A DNA stretch of 64,000 bases from Lantana camara. Lineage: Eukaryota; Streptophyta; Magnoliopsida; Lamiales; Verbenaceae. Below, piece after piece: positions 34,048 through 46,262 of the stretch. The notes under the pieces are model-generated. The model did no database searches. It was not told the DNA's origin and saw only the letters and a list, made by a program, of their open reading frames with translations. The translations under genes were made by a program, and so were the position numbers. The number at the start of each line of letters is the position of its first letter. Position 1 is the first letter of the stretch. Location of the stretch: the NCBI GenBank assembly GCA_037501455.1, contig CM074860.1:51408501-51472500 (forward strand). The letters run 5' to 3'.

Positions 34048-34526
34048 TGTAACAGCCCCAAACCCGCATACAGATATTGTCCGCTTTGCTATGCATAAGT
34101 CGGCCTAGCCTCATGGTTTCGTTCTTCCTGCTGGAATTTTAACCCGAAGGTGCCCAGCCAGGAAAACGCGTCTACAAGGGAGAGGTATCCACCCCCATGT
34201 ATGGTAGGCTTCGTTCCCCTCTCCAACCGATGTGGGATGGGCGCACCACATCCATCCCCCCCCCCTATAGGGGCTAGCGTCCTCGCCGACACACCGGCCC
34301 GGGCCCAGCTCTGATACCACGAGTGTAACAGCCCAAAACCCACCTGCAGATATTGTCCGCTTTGCTATCCATAAGTCGGCATAGCATCATGGTTTTGTTC
34401 TTCCCGCTGGAATTTAAACCCGAAGGTGCCCAGCCAGGAAAACGCTTCTACAAGGGAGAGGTATCCACCCCCATATATGGCAGCCTTCGTTCCCCTCTCC
34501 AACCGATGTGGGATGGGCGCACCACT
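34048..34526 (-). mobile_element. TRIM copy 3
   Basis: LTRs 34048-34250 and 34324-34526. Right flank AGGAG differs from TGGAG by one base, and the right LTR ends ACT instead of ACA. The interior has a C-rich expansion near 34256-34265. Confidence 0.85.
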
Positions 34527-36608
34527 AGGAGAATTCTGAATCACAAAAATAGGTAGAAATGTGGGAGATTTTGTATCACAAAAATATGTAGAGAATATGT
34601 AGGTAAAGTGGAGGATTTTATATCATACACTTAGTCTTTCTATTTTAGGAAGGTGATATCATGGATGATGTCATATTTCATGAAAATAAGTATAAGATAA
34701 TGTAAAATTTATTCAAGATTCTAGAAACGAGAGCCTGAAGTGTTAAAAGTAGTGAAGGAATGAGCGTAAAATGAGCTTAATCATGATTATAAATGTGTGA
34801 CGTTTAGGTTTTGCGTTTGAAAGTTATAGACTTTAGAAATCCTGGAAATCGTGATAAATAATATAAACGAAGCTATGACGAAGGTTAAAGGTTGAGAAAA
34901 ATATCATGGTTAGAGAAAAATTCAAGAAACGTTTTAACTATCATTTCGGATATTAAATGAAAGCAATGATAAAATAATAAATTTTAAAAAGGAAAATATT
35001 CATGAAATAAGCTACGGTGGGAATTAAGTTTTAATATGAGTATAAAAATTCATAAAATAATTCAAGGATCATTTTGACTGTAATATTGAATAGCAAAAAG
35101 AGAATGAATAAAAAGTTGTTTACGATAAGAATAGTGACTAGGGTTTTGAAGTGATTTTTGATACTACTAGAGTTAGAATAGGAATTAGGATTTGTGGATG
35201 ATATCAAAATTCTTGAAATAATTCAAGTATTCATTTGACTGTAATATTTGATAGAAAAAAGTGTTTTGAGAAATTCCTAATTTTGTGGAATGAATAATGA
35301 TCAAGGGACCAAATGGTAATTTTCATTAAATATTTTTGTAAAGAGTGTCGGGTCTTGGAAAGCATATGTAAGTAATAGAAAAATATAAGTTTCATGCTTC
35401 TAAGGTTCTATGAATGAGATAAGAGGATATAGCTTAGTGGATAATCAGTGACATGGGGATAAAATCGTAACTTTGATTTAAAATTTGCAAAAATGATTTT
35501 AGGACATGAGGATGTGTAGGAAATGTGGAGAATTCTAAATCACAAAAATATGTAGAAATGTGGAGGATTTTGAATCACAAAAATATGTAGAAATGTGGGA
35601 GATTTTGTATCACAAAAATATGTAGAGAATGTGTAGGTAATGTGGAGGATTTTATATCATACACTTAGCCTTTCTATTTGAGTAAGGTGATGTCATGGCT
35701 GATGTCATATTAAATAAAAATAAGTATAAAGTAATGTAAAATTTATTCAAGATTCGAGAAACGAGAGCCTGAAGTGTTAAAAGTAGTGAAGGAATGAGCG
35801 TAAAATGAGCTTCATCGTGATTATAAATGTGTGACGTTTAGGTTTTGCGTTTGAAAGTTATAGACATTAGAAATCCTGGAAATCGTGATAAATTATATAA
35901 ACGAAGTTATGTCGAAGGTTAAAGGTTTAGAAAAATATCATGGTTAGAGAAAAATTCAAGAAACGTTTTAAGTATCATTTCGGATATTAAATGAAAGCTA
36001 AACGTTGATGATAAAATAGTAAATTTTAAAAAGAAAAATATTCATGAAATAAGCTACTGTGGGAATTAAGTTTTGATATGAGTATGAAAATTCAAAAAAT
36101 AATTCAAGGATCATTTTGACTCTAATACTGAATAGCAAAAAGAGAATGAATAAAAAGTTGTTTACGATAAGAATAGTAACTAGGGTTTTGAAGTGATTTT
36201 TGAGACTACTAGAGTTAGAATAGGAATTAGGGTTTGTGGATGATATCAAAATTCTTGAAATAATTCAAGGATTCGTTTGATTGTAATATTTGATAGCAAA
36301 GAGTGTTCCGAGAAATTCCTAATTTTGTGGAATGAATAGTGATCAAGGGACCTAATGGTAATTTTGATCAACAATTTTTTGTAAAGAGCGTCGGGTCTTG
36401 GAAAGCATATGTAAGTAATAGAAAAATATAAGTGTCATGCTTCTAAGGTTCTATGAATGAGATAAGAGGATATGGCTTAGTGGATAATCAGTGACATGGG
36501 GATAAAATCCTAACTTTGATTTAAAATTTCCAAAAATGATTTTAGGACATGAGGATACGTAGGAAATGTGGAGAATTCTAAATAAGAAAAATATGTAGAA
36601 AAGTGGAG

Positions 36609-37088
36609 TGTAACAGCCCGAAATCCGCCAGCAGATATTGCCCGTTTTGCTATCCACAAGTCGGCATAGCCTCACGGTCTTGTTCTTCCCGCAGGAATTT
36701 AAACCCGAAGGTGCCCAGCCAGGAAAACGCGTCTACAATGGATAGGTATCCACCCCCATGTACGGCAGGCTTCGTTCCCCTCTCCAACCGATATGGGATG
36801 GGCGCACCACATCCACCCCCCTCCCCCATAAGGGCCCAGCGTCCTCGCTGGTACACCGGCCCGGGCCCAGCTCTGATACCACAAGTGTAACTGTCCAAAA
36901 CCCGCCTGCAAATGTTGTCCGCTTGGATATCCATAAGTCGGTATAGCCTCACGGTTTTGTTCTTCCCGCTGGAATTTAAACCCGAAGGTGCCTAGCCAGG
37001 AAAACGCGTCTACAAGGGAGAGGTATCCTCCCCCATATATGGCAGGCTTCGTTCCCCTATCCAACCGATGTGGGATGGGCGCACCACA
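36609..37088 (-). mobile_element. TRIM copy 4
   Basis: LTRs 36609-36811 and 36886-37088, interior 74 bp, TGGAG on both sides. Confidence 0.86.
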
Positions 37089-38137
37089 TGGAGAATTTTG
37101 AATGACAAAAATATGTAGAAATGTGGGAGATTTTGTATCACAAAAATATGTAGAGAATATGTAGGTAATGTGGAGGATTTTATATCATACATGTAGCCTT
37201 TCTATTCTAGGAAGGTGATGTCATGGATGATGTCATATTTAATAAAAATAAGTATAAAATAATGTAAAATTTATTCAAGATTCGAGAAACGAGAGCCTGA
37301 AGTGTTAAAAGTAGTGAAGGAATGAGCGTAAAATGAGCTTCATCATGATTACAAATGTGTGACGTTTAGGTTTTGCGTTTGAAAGTTGTAGACTTTAGAA
37401 ATCCTCGAAATCGTGATAAATAATATAAACGAAGCTATGACGAAGGTTAAAGGTTAAGAAAATTATCATGGTTAGAAAAAAAATTCAAGAAAAGTTTTAA
37501 GTATCATTTCGGATATTAAATGAAAGCTAAACGTTGATGATAAATTAATAAATTTCAAAAAGGAAAATATTCATGAAATAAGCTACGGTGGGAATTAAGT
37601 TTAGATATGAGTATGAAAATTCATAAAATAATTCAAGGATCATTTTGACTATAATATTGAATAGCAAAAAGAAAATGAATAAAAAGTTGTTTACGATAAG
37701 AATAGTAACTAGGGTTTTGAAGTGATTTTTGATACTAATGGAGTTAGAATAGGAATTAGGTTTTGTGGATGATATCAAAATTCTTGAAATAATTCAAGGA
37801 TTCATTTGACTGTAATATTTGATAGAAAAAAGTGTTCCGATAAATTTCTAATTTTGGGGAATGAATAGTGATCAAGGGACCTAATGGTAATTTTGATCAA
37901 TAATTTTTTGTAAAGAGTGTCGGGTCTTGGAAAGCATGTGTAAGTAATAGAAAAATACAAGTGTCATGCTTCTAAGGTTTTATGAATGAGATGAGAGGAT
38001 AGGGCTTAGTGGATTAACATTGACATGGGGATAAAATCGTAACTTTGATTTAAAATTTCCAAAAATGATTTTAGGACATGGGGATATGTAGGAAATGTGG
38101 AGAATTCTAAATCACAAAATTGTGTAGAAATGTGGAG

Positions 38138-38612
38138 TGTAACAGCCCGAAACCCGCCTGCAAATATTGTCCGCTTTGCTATCCATATGTCGGCATAACC
38201 TCACGGTTTTGTTCTTCCCGCTGGAGTTTAAACCCGAAGGTGCCCAGCCAGGAAAACGCGTCTACAAGGGAAAGGTATCCACCCCCATGTGTGGCAGGCT
38301 TCGTTCCCCTCTCCAACCGATGTGGGATGGGCGTACCACATCCACCCGACCATAGGGGCCCAGCGTCCTCGCTGGCACACCAGCCCGGGCCCAGCCCTGA
38401 AACCACAAGTGTAATAGCCCGAAACCCGACTGCAGATATTGTCCGCTTTGCTATCCATAAGTCGGCGTAGCCTTACGGTTTTGTTCTTCCCACTAGAATT
38501 TAAACCCGAAGGTGCCCAGCCAGAAAAACGCGTCTACAAGGGAGAGGTATCCACCCCCATATATGGCAGGCTTCGTTCCCCTCTCCAACCGATGTGGCAT
38601 GGGCGCACCACA
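38138..38612 (-). mobile_element. TRIM copy 5
   Basis: LTRs 38138-38340 and 38410-38612, interior 69 bp, TGGAG on both sides. The PBS is mutated (CCCTGAAACCAC instead of CTCTGATACCAC, plus strand). Confidence 0.86.
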
Positions 38613-39911
38613 TGGAGAATTTTGAATCACAAAAATATGTAGAAATGTGGGAGATTTTGTATCACAAAAATATGTAGGTAATGTGGAGGATTTTATATCA
38701 TGCATTTAGCCTTTCTATTTTAGGAAGGTGATGTCATGGATGATGTCATATTTAATAAAAATAAGTATAAAATAATGTAAAATTTATTCTAGAGTCGAGA
38801 AACGAGGGCCTGAAGTGTTAAAAGTAGTGAAGGAATGATCGTAAAATGAGCTTCATCATGATTATAAATGTGTGACGTTTAGGTTTTTCGTTTGAAAGTT
38901 ATAGACTTTAGAAATCCTGGAAATCATGATAAATAATATAAACGAAGCTATGACGAAGGTTAAAGGTTGAGAAAAATATCATGGTTAGAGAAAAATTCAA
39001 GAAACGTTAAGAGAATGAATAAAAAGTTATTTATGATAAGAATAGTAACTAGGGTTTTGAAGTCATTTTTGATACTACTGGAGTTAGAATAGGAATTAGG
39101 GTTTGTGGATGATATCAAAATTTTTGAAATAATTCAAGAATTCATTTGACTGTAATATTTGATAGAAAAAAGTGTTACGAGAAATTCCTAATTTTGTGGA
39201 ATGAATAGTGATCAAGGGACCTAATGGTAATTTTGATCAATAATTTTTTGTAAAGAGTGTCGGGTCTTGGAAAGCATATGTAAGTAATAGAAGAATGTAA
39301 CTGTCATGCTTCTAAGGTTCTGTGAATGAGATAAGAGGATATGGCTTAGTGGATAAACAGTGATATGAGGATAAAATCGTAACTTTGATTTAAAATTTCC
39401 AAAAATGATTTTAGGACATGAGGATATGTAGGAAATGTGGAGAATTCTAAATCACAAAAATATGTAGAAATGTGGAGAATTTTGAATCACAAAAATATGT
39501 AGAAATGTGGGAGATTTTGTATCACAAAAATATGTAGAGAATATGTAGGTAATGTGGAGGATTTTGTATCATACACGTAGCCTTTCTATTTTAGGAAGGT
39601 GATATCATGGATGATGTCATATTTAATAAAAATAAGTATAAAATACTATAAAATTTATTCAAGAGTCGAGAACGAGAGCTTGAAGTGTTAAAAGTAGTGA
39701 AAGAATGAGTGTAAACTGAGCTTCGTCATGATTATAAATGTGTGATGTTTAGGTTTTTCGTTTGAAAGTAATAGACTTTAGAAATCATGGAAATCGTGAT
39801 AAATTATATAAACGAAGCTATGACGAAGGTTAAAGTTTGAGAAAATTATCATGGTTAGAGAAAAATTCAAGAAATGTTTTAAGTATCATTTCGGATATTA
39901 AATGAAAGCTA

Positions 39912-40349
39912 AGGAATTCAAGACCGAGGTGAGAATTAAATCATGTAAGAAGATGGTTATGGTTGAGATGGGGTCAAGATTTGGGATCGAGTTAAGAAAG
40001 AAGAGGATTATTCGAGATTGAAGATATACTCTGGAATTCAGTTTGGGGTGAAGAATAAAAGATTTTGATATTGGAAGACGGATCAAGGTGAACTAAAAGA
40101 CCACCCAACTTTTGGATTCATGAAGGGGACAATCAAGATTCTTAGATCGATATTTAAGTCCAAGGTTCGGTGGAAGATAAAGTGCTTGACCAATGGAACC
40201 CTTCCAAGTTAGACCAAGGAAGCTTTAATTGGGGGTAATGAATACGGTAAGGAATTGGTCAAATGAAGATTTGATCTAGAAAAGATAGGAAGGAATCGAG
40301 TCACTCAGACATAGAAGACTTGGGATCAAATGACAACCTCGGGTTGTGA
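39912..40349 (+). mobile_element. Element D internal fragment, left part
   Basis: Purine-rich, non-coding sequence begins abruptly at the satellite stub and runs to the TGTGA target site of Element E. It continues at 60306. It is assigned to the Element A/B class because its continuation carries their landmarks. No LTR is visible on the left. Confidence 0.5.
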
Positions 40350-41881
40350 TGTAGCACCCGAAACACCGAGATGCCACACCCCCGCACCATAAGTCTAACT
40401 CACACATGAAATGGGTAGTCCATATATGAAACGGACTCATGGCGAACGGGTGACAATAAAAACGACACACTAGCTAGGCGGGACTAACCCTCAAATAAAT
40501 ACGATCATGCATAATCAATAAAATGGAAGCATAATATACATTCATGTCTTTAACATAATCCTTCCATTATTTACATAAGTCCAATTCCAAAGATATCCAA
40601 ATAGGTCATACTTGATACATAGGTACCAAGAGACATAACAATACATATATGCATAAATAATGTACAATAAAGTGAGGAAGACAAGTGCTAGACCCCAAGG
40701 AACAAAAGACCTGACTCGATCCCGCCTAGCATGCAACCCTTGAAAACCTGAAAATGTTGAGGTGTCAGTCTACCAACGACTGAGTGAGGGGTTTATGAAT
40801 AAATATTAGCGCAATTAACATGCAAGTTATAATCCCGGGTAAAGCTTTTACAAATGAAACAATATAGGTTGACTAAGGAATAATCTTCGCCCGAGATTAC
40901 AACTATTCAATTTAACAATTCAATCACTTATCAATTCAATCCGTGGCCTGGGCGAGTGTGGGCAATTCCCCAACCTTACACCAATAGTGAACATTACATG
41001 CTTGTGTAATTATCATGTGATCATGCAATTTAATTAAAGTGCACACGTATCAATTTCATGAACTCCTTTACTCCGGGTGATGGTGGGTTTGCAAGGCCCT
41101 AACCATCCATGCTACGTACGTCGGGAACATGACTCCCACATATCGGATTCCTTCCTCCACCAAACCTCCTAGTGGATTCAGGGGTTATCCCAAAGTAGTG
41201 AGGATAGTGCAAGAGTTACCCGTCAGCCCTTGCTTTCTCGGTTGGCTCAATACACTACCCTCGGGCCCAAATGTGAACATGCTTACTCGCCCAAAATAAT
41301 TAACAGTCCGTTTAGTTCAATCAATAAATTCCATGAAATCAGTTGAAAATCAATAAGGCCACGGTCTAATCCCGATACATGCATTGCTTTGCATGATCAT
41401 GGTGCTAATCACAGTACATGCATTGCTTTGCATAAGTGTGACTTGCTTACAATCGTTTAGATTTGGAAAACTCTAGATATATATATACATTTTGGCCGAA
41501 AACATCACATAAGGGTTGTATGGGTTCTATATAACTAGAAATTAAACCTCACCTTTACTTTACCAACCAAAACAAGCAAGGAAACACCCTAAGGAGCGTG
41601 CTCCTCGTCACCGGGAACATGATCTGTATAACAAGGACAAGTGTTCGTGAGACACGACTCTTATGAACCATTTACGACGCACGGCAAAGTCATGATCAAT
41701 AAGTCATTCAATAACGCTTAGAAAAATGTCAAGTAGGAGCATGATTATCGATTAAACAAGTATATATACCATATAATTCACATATGGGAGCCAAGAGAGT
41801 GAAAGGAAGCAATAATAGAGGTTTTGGTGAAGTTTGGCAAAAACGGGCAATTTTAGAAAATGTACATGTTGAGGGAAAAGT
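40350..41881 (-). repeat. Element E 3' LTR, left segment
   Basis: Starts TGTAGCACCC. It includes a duplicated stretch (ACATGCATTGCTTTGCAT near 41378 and 41419) and the undisturbed site ACAATCGTTTAGATTTGG (about 41450-41467), where the other LTR carries S3. It ends at Tekay-1's target site AAAGT (41877-41881). Confidence 0.9.
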
Positions 41882-44652
41882 TGTGACACCCCGACTTTCA
41901 GGCCGTACAGGTATGACGTATGTGCGCGATTTACATTATTTAAATTCATATTCTTTACTCTTTTAATTCTTATTTTAGATATTTCTGACGAATTCAAATG
42001 ATTTTTAATTGAGTATGTACGTATGTTGTATGGATTGATTCGGTTTTGCTTGTTATATGTTTTGAATCTATTTGTTGAGCTTTTGAATTATTTGTTTCGT
42101 TTGGAACCTAAAGGAGGCTAAAACGTTTTAACGCACCTTGGGTTCCAATGTGTGTAATTTGAGCTCGGGAATTCGGATTCGAATTCCGTCACCTCCGTTG
42201 AACTCGTTTCGATGATTCGGGTTCGATGGACTAAGCCTCATAGCCTTTTAAGCTCATTTGGTACTCCAAAATCCGACCGGAAACTTACCTCGCTCTTAAA
42301 TGACTACCTTTCACCTATTTGCACTTTGGTCCCTCAATTTTTGACATATTACCCCCAAGCTTGGCCCCACACTCCACCAAAACTCAGCATATTCACCTCT
42401 CCCACTCTCATTCTCGGTATACACAAGGAAAATGAGAGAAAGTGCAGCAATTTTTGGAGCAAAACCCTTCAAACCCGTCACTATTCACCCTTGTGAGAAT
42501 TTGAGCTCTAATCTCCATTTTCTTCCAACTTCTTCAAGAGGTAAGTTAGTATTTGATATGTACATGATATTATGAGCATTTCGAGCTATTGAATCCATGC
42601 TTTGAGCTAGGTTTGATATAATTATGGAGCATGGCATGTATATTAAGGGTTTGATGATCACCTTGGTTTCTTGGACTTAAGCTTTGATTTGAAGTTGTAG
42701 ATGTGATCCCTTTTGATTCTAAATTGATTATATGAACCCCTTTTTGAATATGGATGTGTATGGTGGAGGTTGCCATTGGTGGAATTTGAATTCTTGCATG
42801 AGAATTCTTGAGATATTTGGGGATTCTTGAGTTTTTATGATAGTTGGAAGATTATACGATGTTTAGGAAGTGATTTGCTATGATTTGCATGAGTTTTGTG
42901 GTATGAAATGGTTGCTTGTTGTTGCTGCGTGCTTGCCCTGCTCCCTCCCCTGTTTTTTCCCGCAAAGTTACTGCTACTGCTGGTATTTTTTTTCGGAGAC
43001 GACAGGCCAACACGGCCGTGTCAGCTTTGTGCATCTTTTGGACACGGCCGTGTCAGGCTCTCGACTTGGAGCAATTTATTTTTATAAAACCGGACATAAC
43101 CGTGTCCATTTTGAACTAAAACTTAACACGGCCGTGTCAGCCCCTCGAATTAAACTCCTGAATTTATTTTAACCGGACACGGCCGTGTCCATTTTGTACT
43201 AAACCCTAACACGGCTGTGTCATTTGAAAATATGGCGGCGGCAATTGCTCGTTTTATCACTTCATTATTTGTATTTGTGTTTTCTTTCTTCGTTTATGAC
43301 GTGTTTACGCATTTCATTTGCATTCATAAACATTTCCGAGCGTCTATTTGGTTCATATTTGAGTCTAAGTCTCGGGTCTTGCTCTCTTTTGTGTTTCAGA
43401 GCCTCTTCCAGTCGCGCAAGAGCCCGAAGCTTAGGTGGTCGGTTGCCGTTTGATCCTACCTTTTGCCTTTTTGCTAAGGTGAGGTTAGGAATTATTAGCT
43501 AAAATACCCTATGGCCTATAATATGATAAATTTTCCCTTGAATACGGATATGGTATATATATTTAGATACAGGTGCTTAAATTATATTTATGATCTTATG
43601 GAATAACTTTGGTCTTTTGGAAACGATATATGTACGAGTATATATAAGTTTGAACTTGAATCCCCTTTTTAGTATGTTTTGTTCTGCTGAGCGAGTGTGC
43701 CCTGAAAGATGGGATCTGGTTTGATTTGGTTTGTGGGCCCTAGAGACGTGGGTAAGGACGGCCCGGGGCGACCACGGGATCGCCGGGTTTACCCCTGTGC
43801 ACGTTCTCATTTGAGATATTCACGCGCGACCTAGGGAGGTTGGGAAGGCGTGATATCTTGAGCCTTCGGTGGATAACCGGGGAAGGCATAACGAGGGTTA
43901 GCTACCCCGTATGTTTTTGGTAATGTAGGTGCTAGGGTTTGATTCCCGACACACCATGGATGTAAGGGTGGTTTTGTGATTTGATATTTATGTTAAAGGA
44001 GTAAGGGATAGTCCGTTCTCGCCGGGCTTTTGATTATGTTCTGGCTGATGGATTATGAATCGAGATAGATGCCTTTCTTACTATATACTAATTTCGGGAA
44101 ATGATTTTGGTGTGCAAAACTCTAGCCTCGATTCATGACTATCACTTTTGATTTGTGCTATGCTCTCTACGTATTTATAGTGTGGGTGTGTTAAGCCCCT
44201 CACTCAATCGAGTTGTGAGACTGACCCTCTCTTTTCCCTTTCAGGCGTGCCGAGCTAGGCGGGGAAGTGCGTCGAGTCGAGTCATACTTAGCCGTTTAGG
44301 TCGAGTTACATTCATTTTCTTGCCTTTTGATTACTCTTCTGATGTATTGATATCTTAACTTATGTTGTGGAGAATTATGGACTTTTGGATACATACACTC
44401 GATCTTTTGGGCCGTGAGGCCATGTATATGATTTTATATGTATTTGTCGAGCTTTTTAGATCCTGTTTATTGCTTCCGCATATTTGTTTTGTTTGTTTGC
44501 CCGCTCTGGTGTTGTTTAGCCCCGCTTAGCCTAGCGTGTGAGTGTAGGTCACCGTTCGCTTAGACTTGGGGCTCATGTATGGAGATCCATTTCATATGTG
44601 GGTTCGGGTTTAAGTGCGGGGGATGTGGTGGCCCACCACTCCGGGCGTCACA
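41882..44652 (+). repeat. Tekay-1 5' LTR
   Basis: TGTGACACCCCGACTTTC to GGGCGTCACA. Candidate leader intron: donor AAGAG/GTAAGTTAG at 42541, acceptor CTTTTCCCTTTCAG ending at 44244. Six palindromes lie inside it. Confidence 0.94.
43010..43220 (+). promoter_or_regulatory. Six phased ACACGGCCGTGT palindromes, Tekay-1 5' LTR
   Basis: Starts at 43010, 43042, 43094 (degenerate ACATAACCGTGT), 43126, 43177 and 43209 (ACACGGCTGTGT). Spacings 32, 52, 32, 51, 32. They alternate between AACAC...GTGTCA and GGACAC...GTGTCC contexts. Confidence 0.8.
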
Positions 44653-44661
44653 TCCTTAAAG

Positions 44662-44675
44662 TGGTATCAGAGCTA
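44662..44675 (+). promoter_or_regulatory. Tekay-1 primer binding site (initiator Met tRNA)
   Basis: TGGTATCAGAGCTA after a 9-nt spacer, TCCTTAAAG. Confidence 0.85.
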
Positions 44676-44818
44676 GTTGGGTGAGTCTAGGTCGTTCGGC
44701 TTAGGACAACGTGACTATATGCATTTATGTGAATATTTGCTTATATTCTCGTCATAGTGCACATGAACATGCACTAACCCCACACATATGAATTGGAATT
44801 CTTTTGTTTTGTAGAAAT

Positions 44819-45772
44819 ATGCCTCCCCGAAGACACCACCGCCGAGATAGATCTCCGGAACATCGTCATCACCGAGATCATTCTCCACACCCGGAAAATA
44901 ACAATCCACCACCTCCACCTCAAATGGATCTCGGAAATTTTTTGGAAAGATTTGCCGTATTTTTGGAACAAAGGGCTCAGGAAAGGAATAATGCACCTCC
45001 GGCTGGGAATCATGAAGGGAATGCTATCACTGCTCTACTTCGGGAATTTAAGAATCAGAATCCACCGGTTTTCATTGGTGGGAATGATGTGCAAGCAGAG
45101 GAGTGGTTAATCCAGATAAACCGGGTATGGCGCCTCATTCCTTGTGACCCGATGGACAAGCTACAGTGCACTCTTAACATGATACAGGGACAGGCCTACA
45201 GTTGGTGGACTAGCACTCAGATTAAGTTGGAAGCTTCCGGGGAAGAGATTACTTGGGATATCTTTGAACAGGAATTCAAGAACAAATATATCCCTAAAGC
45301 TACGAGGAGCCGAAGGTTGAGGGAATTTATGGATTTGAAACAAGAGAGTATGTCTGTGACGGATTATATCAACGAGTTTGAAAGACTCTCTCGTTATGCC
45401 CCTAATATCGCCAATGACGATGAAGCGAAGGCCTCTCAGTTCCTCCAAGGACTACGGGAGGATATGAAAGATGTTTTGGAAGCAGCCAACACGAGCACGT
45501 GGGCGAAAGTAGTTGATAAGGCTCTAAGGGTTGAGGAGAGAGTGGTTTTAAGGAGGAGGACTCCACATTCGGGGCAAGGGTCCAGGTCAGGGAATTTGAA
45601 TAAATTTGCAAAGAGGCCAGCCTTTCAAACTTTTCAACAGGCTAAGCCTCAGAACAAATTATTTAGACCAGCGGGACCAACTCAAGCCAAGCAACCTTTA
45701 GCACTTCCAGCACCACCTAAAGTGCAATGTACCTATTGCAAGGGTCCTCACCACGTGGATAATTGCTTCTGA
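44819..45772 (+). CDS. gag: Tekay-1 Gag, truncated by TGA inside the zinc-knuckle region
   Basis: Gag forms the virus-like particle and binds element RNA. The ATG at 44819 (MPPRRHHRRDRSP) is chosen because it matches the start of Element E's gag (MPRGHPRRERS). A basic N-terminus and a proline run (residues about 30-35) are followed by the retrotransposon Gag/capsid domain (about 75-230; W-L-I-Q-I-N-R-V-W, S-W-W-T and F-x-x-x-Y near its middle are visible). A basic linker and the first zinc knuckle follow (C-T-Y-C-x4-H-x3-C, 45728-45766), with one residue fewer than the CX2CX4HX4C norm. TGA at 45770 then ends the frame. The second knuckle, CFICGASDHMMNTC, lies beyond it in the same frame, so the stop is a late lesion. 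Confidence 0.85.
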   Translation: MPPRRHHRRDRSPEHRHHRDHSPHPENNNPPPPPQMDLGNFLERFAVFLEQRAQERNNAPPAGNHEGNAITALLREFKNQNPPVFIGGNDVQAEEWLIQINRVWRLIPCDPMDKLQCTLNMIQGQAYSWWTSTQIKLEASGEEITWDIFEQEFKNKYIPKATRSRRLREFMDLKQESMSVTDYINEFERLSRYAPNIANDDEAKASQFLQGLREDMKDVLEAANTSTWAKVVDKALRVEERVVLRRRTPHSGQGSRSGNLNKFAKRPAFQTFQQAKPQNKLFRPAGPTQAKQPLALPAPPKVQCTYCKGPHHVDNCF

Positions 45773-46262
45773 CTTCATAAAAGGTGTTTCATTTGTGGAG
45801 CATCAGATCATATGATGAACACGTGCCCGAAAAAGAAAGACAATCCGAGGCCTGCAATTCCAGCTAGGGCATATGCGTTGGGAGCTCAGGAGGAGCAAGC
45901 TGTGGATGTCGACCCAAACGCGGTGATCGAAGGTACTATAAGCATCCATGGCACTACATTACATGCATTATTTTAGCCCGGGGCCACTCATTCCTTTATT
46001 TACCGGGATATTGCTACTCCTATGTGCTTGCCTGTTTTCTTATGTGCGCATGATTTACGTGGTTAGTTCCCCTCTTGGTGGTAGATTAGTTCCTTGCAGG
46101 GTTTTTCGGGGTTGTCCAATTAGCTTTGAAGGTCGAGTCTTTCTGGCAGATTTAATTGAAATGCCTATGCAGAGGTATGATGTAATTTTGGGGATGGATT
46201 GGTTATCAGCGCATGGGGCTCAGATGGATTGTCGGGAGAAAAAGTTTCTTTTGGTTCAGTGA
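45773..46262 (+). pseudogene. Tekay-1 second zinc knuckle and aspartic protease, broken
   Basis: After the gag stop the frame gives the second CCHC knuckle (45785-45826), then the protease start. The catalytic motif D-P-G-A-T-H-S-F is present except that the Asp codon is TAG (45974-45976). A frameshift near 46035-46060 moves the reading into another frame (Y-V-V-S-S-P-L-G-G ... I-L-G-M-D-W-L), and a second near 46240-46262 restores the gag frame before RT. Protease activity is therefore lost in this copy. Confidence 0.85.

Larger units (their letters stand above)
23672..39911. repeat. Satellite array: ~1.03-kb unit, seven units plus a stub, five with a TRIM
   Basis: The marker TAAACGAAG(C/T)TATG starts units at 23672, 31817, 33337, 34864, 35898, 37426, 38939 and 39809. 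Net lengths after removing solo LTRs are 1521, 1520, 1527, 1034, 1528, 1513 and 870 bp. The 1.5-kb units contain the TRIM; the 1034-bp and 870-bp units lack it. The 870-bp unit also lost about 160 bp at 39008. Each unit has 33-36-bp subrepeats (AAATGTGGAGRATTTTGAATCAC...) and an older internal duplication of about 164 bp (compare 23862 and 24026). The array ends in a stub joined to Element D at about 39911. The origin of the unit is not recognised. Confidence 0.85.

Noticed and set aside
35998..36249. Recurrent hydrophobic minus-strand frame of 60-85 codons in satellite units (also 23772, 31917, 33437, 37545)
   Set aside because: AT-rich DNA readily gives Phe/Ile/Leu-rich frames; start codons are lost in some units and many differences change amino acids. 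Kept only as a weak curiosity.
36650..36952. Open frames of 60-120 codons within TRIM copies on both strands
   Set aside because: They run through LTR, PBS and PPT of a non-coding TRIM and change frame between copies.
23672..39911. CRISPR-like array or rDNA spacer
   Set aside because: Units are about 1 kb, diverged and without short identical repeats or rRNA sequence; the context is plant heterochromatin.
42870..43172. Frames over the Tekay-1 LTR palindromes (also 50312-50614)
   Set aside because: They overlap in two or three phases on one strand and simply reflect duplicated LTR sequence.
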